DNA of 64,000 bases, taken from positions 248,001 through 312,000 of the forward strand of contig JANFOG010000002.1 in the NCBI GenBank assembly GCA_024336345.1, in the 5' to 3' direction. The notes below the pieces were generated by a model, which searched no databases, was not told the DNA's origin, and saw only the letters and a list, made by a program, of their open reading frames with translations. Numbering within the stretch: position 1 is the first letter of the stretch; every line of letters begins with the position of its first letter. Below, one piece after another: positions 25,101 through 36,526 of this stretch. This DNA comes from Mariannaea sp. PMI_226 (lineage: Eukaryota; Ascomycota; Sordariomycetes; Hypocreales; Nectriaceae). The translations under genes were made by a program, and so were the position numbers.

Positions 25101-26026
25101 CCTGCACAACGTTACAAGCCGCAGATCTCTCGATCCCATCCTCTCGGAAGCACTCCTTGTTGAGTCTCCATCTCCCAATATGTTGTGTCTGGGTATCCTT
25201 ACCTTGCCCTTTTTTGCCGCCGGGCCGTCGCCGCCTCGAGAGGTGAGAAGTGACACGAAGTGGGAAGCTTGATGGTTTCGACTAAGAAGCCAGTGTCAAC
25301 TTCGTAAATCATCAGAGCTGTACCATGGCAAGCGTCCGGGTCTATTATACGGGGCCCAGATCAACACACACCCACCTCCCTTAGATGCCAGCCAGTAGGT
25401 AGTCAGTCATGTTGTTGAACTAGGTAGTTCAGAAAGCTTTTCCCTGTCTTGCTATTGTCTCGTCCTTTTCGAGTACGTACTCTTCTCCAGAGAAAAATTT
25501 ACACCATGGGCCCATGATGGAGACGTCGTGGTGTAAGTGACCTCCCCTCAACCACGCCAATTCCTGTTACATAACAAAACTGCTTTCCCCATTTCCCACT
25601 TTCTACTGCTGAGGACTTGCTTTTTCTTATTACTCCATCTTCCTGCCGTACCTTTGGTTTGGAGAACATTGTTCAGTTCTGCCCGATTGACTCGAATCCC
25701 CCTTCTCGTCTTCAACAATTGTTGCATCGGGGTCCTCATTGAGGCTCGTCTTGGTTGACGCGGTCGCCTCTATCCAACGTCCAATCCACTCTTCAACCAT
25801 CACTAAAATCCTTGGCAACATTTCTCTTTCTTCTCAAATTTCTTTTGCTCCAACAGATTGTGACTCATTGAAGAACTACCACTTCCAAAGAAAGCTCACA
25901 GTCTTACTCCTTCACTTACACATATTTCCTCTTCTCTTCTCACAGCTCAACTTCATTCCTTGAATCATAACGACAGCAACCAGTTTCTCTCCTCCCTAAA
26001 CTCTTGAAATAGAGAGAGAAAGAAAT
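22131..26026. other. Long intergenic region, 3.9 kb
   Basis: No supported gene. It holds a TTTTC repeat tract at 22184-22212, a direct repeat AACGTTTGT x2 at about 24054-24072, several poly-A/poly-T runs (24360, 24690, 24840, 24985, 25038) and a strongly pyrimidine-rich stretch from about 25530 to 26000, which is probably the leader and promoter of the permease gene. Confidence 0.4.
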
Positions 26027-27574
26027 ATGGCTATCTCTGACTCTTCAGGCGAAAAGTCCCCCAGGGGCAGCAATGAAAAAGTTGTCGGTAACCCAAACTC
26101 CGATGTCGAGGTTGGCCCCGACACCGGTCTCGAACGAACTCTTAGCTCCCGCCATCTTCAGTTCATCGCTGTCGGCGCAACAATTGGCACTGGCTTGTTC
26201 CTGGGAACGGGATCTGCCCTCTCCAAGGCTGGCCCTGTCTCTCTCCTCATTGCCTTCGTCTTCATGGGCAGCGTTGTCTACTCTGTCATGACCAGCCTGG
26301 GAGAGATGGCCGCCTTCATCCCCGTTGCTGGCTCCTTTACTGCATATGCCACCCGCTTCATCGATCCTACTCTCGGTTTCTCCATGGGCTGGCTGTACTG
26401 GTTCAGCTGGTCCATTACTTTTGCTCTGGAACTCACAGCTGCTGGATTGATTATCCAGTTTTGGACGCCTCTCAGTGTCGGAATCTGGATTGCAATCTTC
26501 TGGACCGTCTTCACTGCTCTCAATTATCTTCCCGTCCGTTGGTTTGGTGAGATTGAGATGTGGTTTTCCATGATCAAGGTGATCACTATTATCGGCTTCA
26601 TCATCTTTTCCATTTGCATCAACGCCGGCGTCGGGCAGGAGGGCTATATCGGCTTCAAGTACTGGCAGCACCCGGGACCTTTCCAGGAGTATGTGGTCGA
26701 GGGTGCTACAGGCAAGTTTGTGGGTTTCTGGGCCGTCCTCGTGACTGCTGGCTTCAGCTACCAAGGAACTGAGCTTGTCGGTGTGGGCGCTGGTGAAACT
26801 GCGAACCCCCGCAAGGCCATTCCCGAGGCCATTCGCTGGACCTTCTGGGGCATCTTCGGTCTCTTCGTGTCGACCATCTTCTTCGTTGGAATTAACATTC
26901 CTGCAAACGCCGACGGTCTTGATAGTGGGAAGACCGACGCCTCAGCTTCTCCCCTTGTCCTGATCGCCGTCCGCGCTGGCGTATCTGTGCTACCTCACAT
27001 TCTCAACGCGGTGCTGCTCACTGCCGTGCTTAGTGCTGCCAACTCAAATGTGTACTCCAGCAGTCGACTACTGGTCGCCCTAGCTGAGGAAGGCCTTGCG
27101 CCTGCATTCATGAAGAAGACCAACCGACTTGGCACTCCTTATTGGTCTGTTGCTTGCTGCTCGGTGCTTGGTCTTCTATCCTTCCTCAACTTGTCTTCTG
27201 GCGGCACAGTCGTCTTCAACTGGCTTCTCAACATTAGCGCCACCTCTGCCTTCATCACCTGGGCACTCATCAGCGTGTGCCACCTCCGCTTCCGAAAGAT
27301 CCTCAAAGCCCAGAATGTTCAGCTTGGGGAGCTCCCTTACCTTGCCCCCATGTTCCCATACCTGACTTGGTATGGGTTGTTCTTCAACACCCTCATCACG
27401 CTTACGAGTGGTTTCACGGCCTTCATCAGATGGGACACGAGCGATTTCTTTTCTGCATATGTCAGTCTCATTCTGTTTGTTGTCCTGTACGTGGTACACA
27501 AGCTTGTGTACCGCACCAAAATTGTTCCTGTAGATCAGGTGGACCTGTCGAGGGGACGTGTGCACGAGTACTAG
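26027..27574 (+). CDS. Amino-acid permease (APC superfamily, YAT family)
   Basis: Intronless 515-residue plasma-membrane amino-acid/proton symporter of the fungal Gap1/Dip5-type family. The N-terminal cytosolic tail (about 45 residues) is followed by LSSRHLQFIAVGATIGTGLF, the family hallmark at the start of TM1, then about 12 hydrophobic segments. Conserved blocks include PVAGSFTAYATRF with FSMGWLYWFSW, the FWAVLVTAGFSYQGTELVGV region followed by AGETANPRKAIPEAI, and SAANSNVYSSSR near TM8. The C-terminal tail is short. The gene follows a long pyrimidine-rich leader and has no metabolic neighbours. Substrate range cannot be predicted. Confidence 0.95.
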   Translation: MAISDSSGEKSPRGSNEKVVGNPNSDVEVGPDTGLERTLSSRHLQFIAVGATIGTGLFLGTGSALSKAGPVSLLIAFVFMGSVVYSVMTSLGEMAAFIPVAGSFTAYATRFIDPTLGFSMGWLYWFSWSITFALELTAAGLIIQFWTPLSVGIWIAIFWTVFTALNYLPVRWFGEIEMWFSMIKVITIIGFIIFSICINAGVGQEGYIGFKYWQHPGPFQEYVVEGATGKFVGFWAVLVTAGFSYQGTELVGVGAGETANPRKAIPEAIRWTFWGIFGLFVSTIFFVGINIPANADGLDSGKTDASASPLVLIAVRAGVSVLPHILNAVLLTAVLSAANSNVYSSSRLLVALAEEGLAPAFMKKTNRLGTPYWSVACCSVLGLLSFLNLSSGGTVVFNWLLNISATSAFITWALISVCHLRFRKILKAQNVQLGELPYLAPMFPYLTWYGLFFNTLITLTSGFTAFIRWDTSDFFSAYVSLILFVVLYVVHKLVYRTKIVPVDQVDLSRGRVHEY

Positions 27575-30192
27575 GAATGGGTTGGGCGTTGAGGCCCAAA
27601 GTGTTATATAATTTTTCTTTATCGTTCATTATATATGTATACTCTTAATATGATACCCTTTTACGCAAAAACTGAGTCAACTGAGCCACAAGTCAACATC
27701 CAAGCCAAGATTCGGTGTGAAAATAGGTTTCGTTAGAAACGAAGCATCCTATTGGAAACAAAGGACAAAGGCCGAGGGTCAAAGCGATTGATATGGCCTG
27801 AAACAGCTCGGGATAACTACCACCTACCTATGTACACTTACTGCCCATTCTTTGAGCCTTTTTTTCCGTAATTAGTTTCGTCTTGTTTTCTCATATTGCT
27901 GCATCTACGCGTTTTTGTTCTCCTCTTACGTCCTCTTACCCATCCCCCACGGGGAGTTTACCCACGCTTTTATACGCCAAAGCAACCAAGTTGTAGTCCT
28001 AACTATATCGTGTCGTGGGGAAGTCGTAGTAGCCGCTCCTCCGCCTTCGTACTGTGCCACACTACGGCATTAACTCAGGGCGATTGAATTGGCGAAGAGG
28101 CATGCAGGATGGTGGATGCGGCAACCCTTTCGGGGAGTGCACGCGACCAGACCGAATTGTACATCGGCTCCTCGGAGAATTTGTACCAGCAAAGTTCAGG
28201 GTGGTGAGGAAACAAGGTCGAATCGACTCCATTGTGGTCAAAGGTGGGCTTCTTATTGGTAGATGGTGTCACATCTTGATTGCATGAAGGTTGCTAGACC
28301 CAGCATTACATTGCCCAGCAACATTGAGGGAACCTGCGAGATCCGAACAATAAGTATCTCCGGTTGCAGCGAATAGTTACGTATGTCGAGAAGTTGTGCT
28401 TGAATGGCTCGAGGTGGTTCAATCACGCAATCGTCATCCCGCGGATCACCCACGCTGCAGACCAAAAAGCTGTCTTCGCGGGTTACCTGTTTGGGGGTTA
28501 GATCAGGCGGACAGTGGTAGAAGAGCGGTGTTGAGGGGGCGAGAGAAGAAGGGGACGAATCAATTCAGGGACAGGCGGTCACGGATGATCACAAGAATTT
28601 TATGACATGGTCGTGATTCATCCCAGGAAAGAAAGAAATATGAAAATGGTGCTGTCGCGTTGATGAAGGCTCACAACTTGGAGGGGGGTGGGGGAAACGG
28701 GACAACAAAAAGGTAACCTTTCATGTACGTATATACATTAGGGAAGTACCTTGCTCAACTACCGAGTAACCTTCGTCTCAGGATGGCATGCACTACAGGT
28801 AGTTCTCCATCAGCTTACCTCTTTGAAGTACCAAGGTATCTTACCTGTTGAGGAATGTCCTTATCCCTTAGCACTACCTCGAGTAAGAAAGGTACCTACA
28901 GTAGGTAATTTGTTAGTCAAGGTAGGTTCTTCAAAGCCGCCTTTCTGTTCCTACCCTGAATCTCTCGACTTATCCGGCATCGCCCCTCTAAAAAGAAATG
29001 GAGCAGTAGCGATCAAGGCTTATCACAAAAGCTGACTACTCCGTTCGCTTGATTCCGACATTGCAAGTTGCCCTTACGCCAATACTAAATAGGACTAGCC
29101 CACAAATACAACCCTGTTTTTTGCATGTGAATGTGGCTCCAACAACTTCGTTGGGAAACTTCCAATTTTTGCATCTTGCGTCTGGTAGGGTGACATTTTG
29201 TACACCTTACAGGAACTGGGGCTGGCTCGTAACTCTCGATTTGGCTTAATAGCTATGAGTTCTAACATAGAGAAAAACACAGATGCATTGATCCAATTCA
29301 TGCTCAGCGTCGAGACACAAACGTCAATGAATCACAATCAACTCTATCGGGAATCCATCTCGTCAGCACGTCCTCGGGAATACGGTGCGCTGGCCCCCCC
29401 CCGGATTCGAAACATCTGCACCATGCCGGATTCGGAGCTAGGTCTGGCGGGACGCTTTTGTTTCTGGGAGCGGTCGAGGAGCAATCCAATCACCTCGTCC
29501 CAATGCCTTGGGTCGTGGGGGCTCTCGGTCACCCAACATTGCTCAAAGCATGCATTAGAGATGAGAGCCAGAGGATACGAATATTTCTGGGGTCTCTGGT
29601 AGTCTGCTGGCCAGTCTGGAGGTCTGGAGAGGTGGCAATATCAGGGGGGGTGAAAAGTGCTTTCATCATTGATGATGTGAGGCAGGTTTTAGTTCTCAAT
29701 TTCACGTTGCTTCTACACATTTGTTGCTATCTTTTCATTCCCTCTTCCCACGAGACCTGTGTCTCTCCCCCGGGTTTAAACCATCAGTACGCTGTCTGTG
29801 TGACGAAACAAACGAGCCTAGTATTAGTGGCTTTATTACCCGCTCAACACACCTTAGATGCTAATTTACACGATAACCCCATCGTCTCGTTCCGTGCCCA
29901 TATTCCTAAGTTCCTCTTACCTCGCTGTCTAATTATCAATCCCTCCCGGTTAAACCCCCTCCCCTCTCCCCCCCCCTGACGCCCTCCGCTTGCCCGCCGC
30001 ACCTCGTCACCTTGTTGGGGATTTTCTTAGAACCTAGTCACGATTATCCCTTGGAATACCGCCGTGCAGACTGGTCGCGTGACCCACCCCCAGTCTGCCA
30101 CTACATAAGTACTGCAACGTCTGGCTTCTCCCACCGACCCTGCCAACTCTGCTTCTTCAAAACCAGAACAGAGCAGCGCAGCTTGAAGCAAG
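27575..30192. other. Intergenic region, 2.6 kb
   Basis: No supported gene. A minus-strand frame at about 28075-28300 is open and protein-like in composition but has no ATG and no domain. The segment 28715-28930 is rich in GTAC, GGTACC and TACCT motifs. The last about 300 bases form the upstream region of the A-T-R-SDR gene, with a TATA-like TACATAAG at 30103-30110. Confidence 0.4.
30103..30110 (+). promoter_or_regulatory. TATA-like element of the A-T-R-SDR gene
   Basis: TACATAAG about 85 bases upstream of the ATG at 30193, followed by a C/T-rich stretch typical of fungal transcription start regions. Confidence 0.35.
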
Positions 30193-33100
30193 ATGACTGT
30201 TCTTGATATCGACAAGGATTTGGTGGCCCTGTTTGAACAGCAGGCTGCTGCCACTCCAGAAGCTGTCGCTCTTGAAGACGAGAACAGGATCCTTACCTAT
30301 GCCGAGCTTGACCGCGAGACATGGGCTTTGGCTGAGCGCCTCCGTGACCACGGCGTTGGTCGTGATGACTTGGTAGGAGTGCTGATGGGGCGAAGTGCTG
30401 ACTATGTCATTGCTTCTATCGCTGCTCTTCGTGCTGGAGGTGCGTTCCTCGTGCTCGAGCTCGCATACCCTCCGGGCTTGCTTCGCGATGTCATCGACGA
30501 TGCAAAACCAACTGTTGTCATTACGCAGGCTGCCCATTCGGCCCAAATCAAGTCTGACGTTCCCGTTATCGTCATTGACAGCCCAGAGAAAAATGGAGAG
30601 AGACCAAAGACGCCAGAGCTAGACCAGAGACGATCACTGCCTTCTGAGGACGACATCGAGAGATTAGCTTTCGTCTCCTACTCCTCTGGTACCACTGGGC
30701 AACCCAAGGGTATCATGAACCCTCACAGAGCTGCCGTTCGCTCATATGACCTGAGATTTGGCGTCAGTGACCTTGCCCCGGGCGACAGGGTAGCTTGCAA
30801 TGTCTTCTTTGTCTGGGAGATTCTGCGCCCGCTTTTGCGTGGAGCTACCGTTGTTGCGGTCCCTGACCGGGTCAGCTACGATCCTACTGCTCTTGTTGAG
30901 CTCCTGGCGTCTAAACGCATCACCGACACTCTCATGACTCCAACACTCCTTGCGACTGTACTCTCTCGACATCCCAAGCTTGAGAGCCGGTTGCCAGAAC
31001 TACGCTCACTGTGGCTGAATGGTGAGGTGGTAACCACCGATCTGGTCCGCCGCGCGGTTGATGCCCTTCCCAACACCCGTCTTCTCAACGTCTACAGCGC
31101 TAGCGAGACTCATGAAGTCGCTGCTGGTGACATCAAGAGCTTCATCAATTTTGAGGACAGTGTCTGCCCAGTTGGACCTCCAATTGACCCTGAGCATACG
31201 TACATCTTGGATGAGGCCGGTAACAGAGTTGGTCCTGGTATTAGTGGCGAGTTGTATGTTGGCGGACATCTCCTGGCCCGGGGGTACCTCAATCTCCCTG
31301 AAACAACGGCCAAAGCCTTCCAGATGGATCCTTTCCAGCACAGAAAGGGTGCACGCATGTATAGAACCGGCGACTTGGCTAGATTACTGCCTTCCGGCCT
31401 ATTGGAAATTACAGGCAGAGTTGGTGGTATGATTAAGACCCGCGGCTATACTGTGCAACCTGGAGCAGTCGAGACCGCCATCGTTAAGCACTTGGCTGTC
31501 CGTGATTGTGCAGTTATCGCCCATGGAGAAGGTCTGCAGAGACAACTGGTTGCATACATTGTCAGAGAAAAGGGAGAGCACAGAGACCGTACGATCCCAA
31601 TCATTGACGAGTATGGCCTTAGCCCGGTATCGCGACGTGCTCTCAACGACCACCTTGCTCACTACATGATTCCCACAATTTGGGTTGAGCTCGACGAGCT
31701 TCCCACACATGGTGTATCTGGAAAGACAGACCTGAAGTCCTTGCCCCCACCGCCGTCTCCCCAGTCTCCTCCAATTGGTAGCCCCAAGAAGGAGCAGAAT
31801 ATCAAGATCAAGATGAAGACTATCATCATGATGTGGGCTGCGTCTCTCAACATGCCAGCTGATGCCATCACGCCTACACACACCTTTTTTGACCTAGGTG
31901 GTCACTCTCTCGCCCTGGCTGATCTGGCGAGTCGACTGTCCAAGACTTTTGGTTTCCCTGTTCCCCTAGCTCCCTTAGCCGGTACCCCCACATTGGAGGG
32001 ACATCTCGAAGCTGTCAAGGCCGCAAGAGACGGACATACTGCCGCTGTGCAGGCTGATCTGCCATCCGTACTTCGCGCTGACTGCGAGCTTCCTAGCGAT
32101 ATCCAGTCTAACGGTACGCCTATGCTTCCGCTCAAGGATGCTGAGACCATCCTGCTCACCGGTGCCACCGGATACCTGGGTGCTTTCCTCCTCAAGTCCT
32201 TGGTGCAGAGTACTGATGCGCATATTATTTGTCTTGTCCGCTTCCCCGAGCCGGTAGAGAATTGCGCCCCAGCGGGTATGGCTCGAATTCGCAAGAATCT
32301 TATTGACCTGGGTTTGTGGGATGACTCCATTCTGGAACGAATGGAGATTCTGCCGGGTAACTTGGCCAGAAAGCGCCTCGGCCTATCCCCAGAGTCCTTT
32401 GACGAGCTGGCTACTCGTGTTCAAGTTATTGTTCATGCTGCTGCTACCGTCAACTTGGTGTATCCTTATGCCGCTCTTCGGAATGCCAACGTCGGTGGCA
32501 CGAGAGAAGTCCTGCGCCTTGCTGGCAAAAGCGGTGCCACTGTTCATCATGTATCTACAAACGGCGTTCTCCCCCCTTCTACAGAGGGTTGGTCTGAGAG
32601 CGAAATCATTGACGTCGACGATGTCCCGACTAAACTACTGGATGGCTACGGACAGACTAAATGGGTTGCTGAGAAGCTCGTGTACGAAGCCGGTCGTCGA
32701 GGCATCCCAGTTCGCGTGTACCGCCCAGGCACCATCACCGGCCATAGTGTTTCTGGCGCGACCAACACATATGATCTGATGAACGCCATACTAGTCGAAT
32801 CCCTGCATCTCGGGTATGCCCCTGATGTTGAGAACTGGTTCTTCGAGATGACTCCTGTTGATTTTGTGAGCGACGCCATTGTTACTCTTGCCAACCACAC
32901 AAACGACACCGACCAGCCCATTTACCATCTGGGTGATCCCAATCCTGTCTCCTCCAAGGAGTTGTTTGCATCACTCAGCAATCTTGGATACCCCACCAAA
33001 CCTGTGCCTTGGGATGAATGGGTTGCTCTCTTCCACGAGAAGCGCGGAAACAGGAAGGGAGGTGAAGGTGACCCATTTACTGTTGATATTCTTCGAGGTG

Positions 33101-34047
33101 GTATGCCCAATGTTGAGGTCCTCCAGTCGGTCATTGTCCTCAAGGATGGCAAGACCCAGCCAACTCTGGATAAGTACAACGTTAGCCGTCGCAAGATCGA
33201 TGGTGGACTTCTAGAGATCTACACTCGTCACTTCTATGCTCGAGGCTGGCTGCCACGACCCCCCAAGAGAAGCCAAGTAAATGGCGTGAAACCCAAGGCT
33301 CGCGAAGGCAGACTTGCCGGAAAGGTTGCCGTCGTCACGGGCGCTTCCTCGGGCATCGGTGCAGCTGTTGCGGCAGGTCTGGCGAAAGAGGGTGCACATG
33401 TTGCTGTTGCAGCCCGACGCTTGGAAGCCCTTGAAGGAGTGAAGAAGGCGATTTCGGCCTACGGTGGCAAAGTGTTAGTTCACAAGACTGATGTCACGAA
33501 GAAATCGGAAGTTGAGTCTCTCATGAAGACTGCCAGCGAGCAGCTCGGTCCCGTCGACATCCTCATCAGCTGTGCGGGTGTCATGTACTTTACCATGATG
33601 GCCAACAACCAGACAGACGAGTGGGAGCGCACGGTTGACGTAAACTGCAAGGGCCTTCTTCACTGCCTTTCATCAACTGTCCCTGGGATGCTGTCTCGCG
33701 GAGCTGGTCACATCGTCGCAATCTCCTCCGACGCTGGCCGCAAGGTATTCCCTGGACTTGGCGTCTACTCGGCAAGCAAATTCTTCGTCGAGGCCACGCT
33801 CCAGAGTCTGCGCCTCGAGACTGCCGGCACCGGCTTGCGCGTCACCTCCATCCAGCCTGGAAATGTGGCGACGGATCTTCTCGGTCTATCGACCGACAAG
33901 GAGGCACTCAAGAAGTATGGTGAGCCTTCGGGCGCCAAGGTACTTGACGCAGAAGATGTGGCAGCATCGATTGTGTACGCTGTTTGCCAGCCAGAGCATG
34001 TCTCTGTAAACGAGGTGCTGATTGAACCTCGTGACGAGCCTATCTAG
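30193..34047 (+). CDS. NRPS-like A-T-R-SDR reductase, glycine betaine reductase (ATRR)-like
   Basis: Intronless 1284-residue multidomain carboxylic acid reductase. Order: adenylation (about 10-515), thiolation (about 535-610), NADPH thioester reductase R1 (about 650-1010), short-chain dehydrogenase R2 (about 1040-1284). Seen: A3 YSSGTTGQPKG (163-173), A5 YSASETHE (301-308), A7 YRTGDL (390-395), A10 Lys511 in SGKTD, phosphopantetheine Ser572 in GGHSLAL, R1 TGATGYLG (656-663) with Tyr819/Lys823, R2 TGASSGIG (1049-1056) with Tyr1192/Lys1196. No condensation domain. The A-domain position that normally holds Asp for an alpha-amino group (Asp235 in GrsA) appears to be Val205, arguing against a standard amino acid. 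The architecture matches the described fungal ATRR, which reduces glycine betaine via betaine aldehyde to choline; that function is inferred. No choline-oxidation genes are adjacent. Confidence 0.88.
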   Translation: MTVLDIDKDLVALFEQQAAATPEAVALEDENRILTYAELDRETWALAERLRDHGVGRDDLVGVLMGRSADYVIASIAALRAGGAFLVLELAYPPGLLRDVIDDAKPTVVITQAAHSAQIKSDVPVIVIDSPEKNGERPKTPELDQRRSLPSEDDIERLAFVSYSSGTTGQPKGIMNPHRAAVRSYDLRFGVSDLAPGDRVACNVFFVWEILRPLLRGATVVAVPDRVSYDPTALVELLASKRITDTLMTPTLLATVLSRHPKLESRLPELRSLWLNGEVVTTDLVRRAVDALPNTRLLNVYSASETHEVAAGDIKSFINFEDSVCPVGPPIDPEHTYILDEAGNRVGPGISGELYVGGHLLARGYLNLPETTAKAFQMDPFQHRKGARMYRTGDLARLLPSGLLEITGRVGGMIKTRGYTVQPGAVETAIVKHLAVRDCAVIAHGEGLQRQLVAYIVREKGEHRDRTIPIIDEYGLSPVSRRALNDHLAHYMIPTIWVELDELPTHGVSGKTDLKSLPPPPSPQSPPIGSPKKEQNIKIKMKTIIMMWAASLNMPADAITPTHTFFDLGGHSLALADLASRLSKTFGFPVPLAPLAGTPTLEGHLEAVKAARDGHTAAVQADLPSVLRADCELPSDIQSNGTPMLPLKDAETILLTGATGYLGAFLLKSLVQSTDAHIICLVRFPEPVENCAPAGMARIRKNLIDLGLWDDSILERMEILPGNLARKRLGLSPESFDELATRVQVIVHAAATVNLVYPYAALRNANVGGTREVLRLAGKSGATVHHVSTNGVLPPSTEGWSESEIIDVDDVPTKLLDGYGQTKWVAEKLVYEAGRRGIPVRVYRPGTITGHSVSGATNTYDLMNAILVESLHLGYAPDVENWFFEMTPVDFVSDAIVTLANHTNDTDQPIYHLGDPNPVSSKELFASLSNLGYPTKPVPWDEWVALFHEKRGNRKGGEGDPFTVDILRGGMPNVEVLQSVIVLKDGKTQPTLDKYNVSRRKIDGGLLEIYTRHFYARGWLPRPPKRSQVNGVKPKAREGRLAGKVAVVTGASSGIGAAVAAGLAKEGAHVAVAARRLEALEGVKKAISAYGGKVLVHKTDVTKKSEVESLMKTASEQLGPVDILISCAGVMYFTMMANNQTDEWERTVDVNCKGLLHCLSSTVPGMLSRGAGHIVAISSDAGRKVFPGLGVYSASKFFVEATLQSLRLETAGTGLRVTSIQPGNVATDLLGLSTDKEALKKYGEPSGAKVLDAEDVAASIVYAVCQPEHVSVNEVLIEPRDEPI

Positions 34048-34778
34048 ACGCCTAAAATTTGCTTGAATGACGATTTGAAGGAAAAAGGGGAGCGACACAG
34101 TTTGCTTTGGAGTTCTTGAGGGTTCATACGGGTCGGAAGCAGCATCTGGATTGTTTTTTGTTAGGGGGTTATGTACATGTACATTCTGGCAACTCCTGGG
34201 CTATTTTGGTTTTCGTTTTTTCGTTCTTTCATCTTTCTGGACGCGATCAAATCATGATGGCAAATGATAATATAACGACTCAACGGCGTTAAATAATGGT
34301 CAACGAACTTGCCTGTTTCAACATATCAGGCATAGATATACCTATTTGAACGACCCCTAGAATGAGGGTACAAAATAAAACATTCTGTACATGAGATAGC
34401 TGAATAGAGCAACTGGAGTATCTCCGCGAGGAATGGATATCTCCTTCTGTGATATCTATTCGTGCAGTTCCATCATCTAATAGCAAACCGATTGGTCGCT
34501 TTGAAGCAAAAGGTCGAGAAAGTCTCTGCAGAATAATCGGACCATCGATCACAACAGAGTACCAGATCTAGAGAGTGTACTGCAATTTCCGCATACCCAA
34601 GTCCTCTCTATCTTTTCTTCGTTGAATCTCTCTATTTTTACTCGCACTCCAATGTATACAACTGCGCTCAGTAGATTGCTCAAGGGCAACTGAAATGTGT
34701 TCAAATGTGTTCTAAGATGCCTATTTCTCGGTCTTATACACCGCCTAGATGGCAGTCTTATGCTAAGCATGGCCCCCC
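34048..34778. other. Convergent 3' spacer
   Basis: AT-rich 3' flank of the A-T-R-SDR gene and of the interrupted minus-strand gene. No gene was recognised. Confidence 0.4.
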
Positions 34779-36526
34779 TCAACCAGTTCTATCAAGATTA
34801 CGGTGGTTGTATTCCAACGTTTCCCAGTTCTGCTTCAACGCCCATGTGGCGGAAATGGTCTGCGGCTCGACCTCGCCTCCAGCTTCTTTTGCAATCGGTC
34901 GCAATGGCCCTTTTTTCCCTTTATACGTTGCTGCTACAGCAATGGACCGTCCAGCACCGTAGACGGGATAAGATAAATTGAAACGACTGATCACGGTGGG
35001 TGGAAGACGTCCAAAATCCCAACCGTGCTTATGGCTCTCAGCAGCGTGTTTGCTTACCAACTTGGCCAACATGTTTTCATCGTGAAGACAGTGTGCTTGC
35101 GCGACTTCTTCGTGGATAAGTTCAAAGTTCATACATATTGGATCTGGGATGATGATTGGCATGTCCATAGTAATCACAAAACTCTTGGAAATTCCTGCGA
35201 AAACAACTGCCTGATCGAGTCTTACATTTGGATGCGTTCCAGCTTGTACCGCTAAATAAAGGTCTGCAAGAACGCGTGCCACGCTTTCACTCATGACGAG
35301 CATGTACTGATGACCGACAACCAGAGCATATGGAATGTTTAAATCAACATCACTCGCAATGTTGTCCATCTCCACAATGAGTGGAAATGTACGCACATGT
35401 GTCGCAAGTTTGAGGCCGAAGGTTGCCTCAACATCAAACTTCACGGATTTTGAGGACTGTAAGATAAGACGATCGACGAAAACCGAAGAGTAGTCTCGTT
35501 TCGGGGCACCTACTGATAGGTCGTTCTCTGTAGATACGTTGTTGGAGCGTCTAATGAGACTAGATGTATGCGGAACTGGCGTTGTATCATAACTGCTGGT
35601 GCTTGGGCCCCGAAGAATGGAACCAATAGTGGGCGTGGAGGATACCCGTTCCTTGGGAAACTTCTGGCATATCGCAGTAACGAGTTTCTTGATGCCTGCA
35701 AAGCCTCCCGCAGTCCCCAGAATGGCCTTGCCTTTATCCTATGCAGCTTTGGCTTCTTCAGGAGTCTCTTGTTGAGAAGTCTCGAAGACTTCTGCAAAAA
35801 GGGAACAAATTTCGGCAACCCTAACACAGGTCCTAGCAAAGTCTTTGTCATCTGGCGTTCGTAGGTCATCCATGTTTCTGAGTGCCGTGGGGATATCCGT
35901 AGGGGAGCTAGCGACTCTGCCTCTTGTCTGTGGCATGTCTCCTGAGTGATCAAATGCAAAATCAGTCGACGGATAGTAAGGCTTATTAACGCTTGAACCA
36001 GAGAACCCTGAAACTGTTGATATCTTGTGTTGCTGGGTGTGCCGCGGTGTTGATTCTGAGACCGCTTCTGGTGCGAAAGAATCGGTTTGCGATGGTGTCT
36101 CCACTGCGCTGCGAGTGTCTTTAGGGTTGCACTGATGATAGAATTCTCTGTCTCCAAATCCTTCCGCAAATCCCTCGTCTGGGTAGACTTCGTGCCTCAC
36201 TCTGGTTCGGTACTCTTGATAGGTTCCTGGTTTGTCTTGACCAGCGGGGTAAGTGGTAGGCCTTTGAAGCTCCGTAAAGATTATCTTCGTTACCTTAGAG
36301 TTCTAGAGCCCTCAAATAGCCCATTTAGCCTAAGATTTAGTCGCTCTTCGCGAGTTGTGATGTAAAACCCTGCCAGAAACTGACGTCGCGAGAGGGGGTA
36401 TGGTGCGGAGCCGGGAGGAACGTCGGACGGTCTACGATTGGGCACAACTTGCTTGGAACGTCGATGATGCTCAGCCGGTGTACGTATGAAGATGGAACTA
36501 TTTTCAAAAGGAAACTGAAGTTGTTG
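34779..36526 (-). pseudogene. Unknown gene interrupted by a single in-frame TAG
   Basis: On the minus strand one frame stays open from 36201 to 34779 except for TAG at 35741-35739 (context GCA TAG GAT). Both sides look coding: before it a Ser/Pro-rich region then KDFARTCVRVAEICSLFAEV; after it DKGKAILGTAGG and about 300 residues ending in NLDRTG. CAG to TAG would explain the break. Upstream, a likely exon 36526-36294 (acceptor CCTAG; contains SRRQFLAGFYITTREERL) joins after donor GTAACG, either to 36261 or, with a 92-bp intron, to 36201. The first exon was not found. I recognise no domain; the segment after the stop has HDENMLAKLVSKHAAESHKHG. Alternatives: sequencing error, readthrough, or an intron ending at TAG, which would remove a protein-like helix. 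Confidence 0.55.

Noticed and set aside
26045..26764. 239-codon minus-strand ORF
   Set aside because: Antisense shadow of the amino-acid permease; third-position GC bias of the real gene keeps the opposite frame open.
29380..29480. GGATTCGAA box resembling a minus-strand tRNA T-loop
   Set aside because: The T-stem halves (ATGT and CCGG sides) are not complementary and no cloverleaf can be drawn.
29458..29979. 173-codon plus-strand ORF
   Set aside because: Low-complexity hydrophobic content in a leader-like region; no domain or splice continuation.
35510..36169. 219-codon minus-strand ORF overlapping the interrupted gene in another frame
   Set aside because: Composition is unlike a protein and the flanking frame joins both conserved-looking halves; this frame does not.
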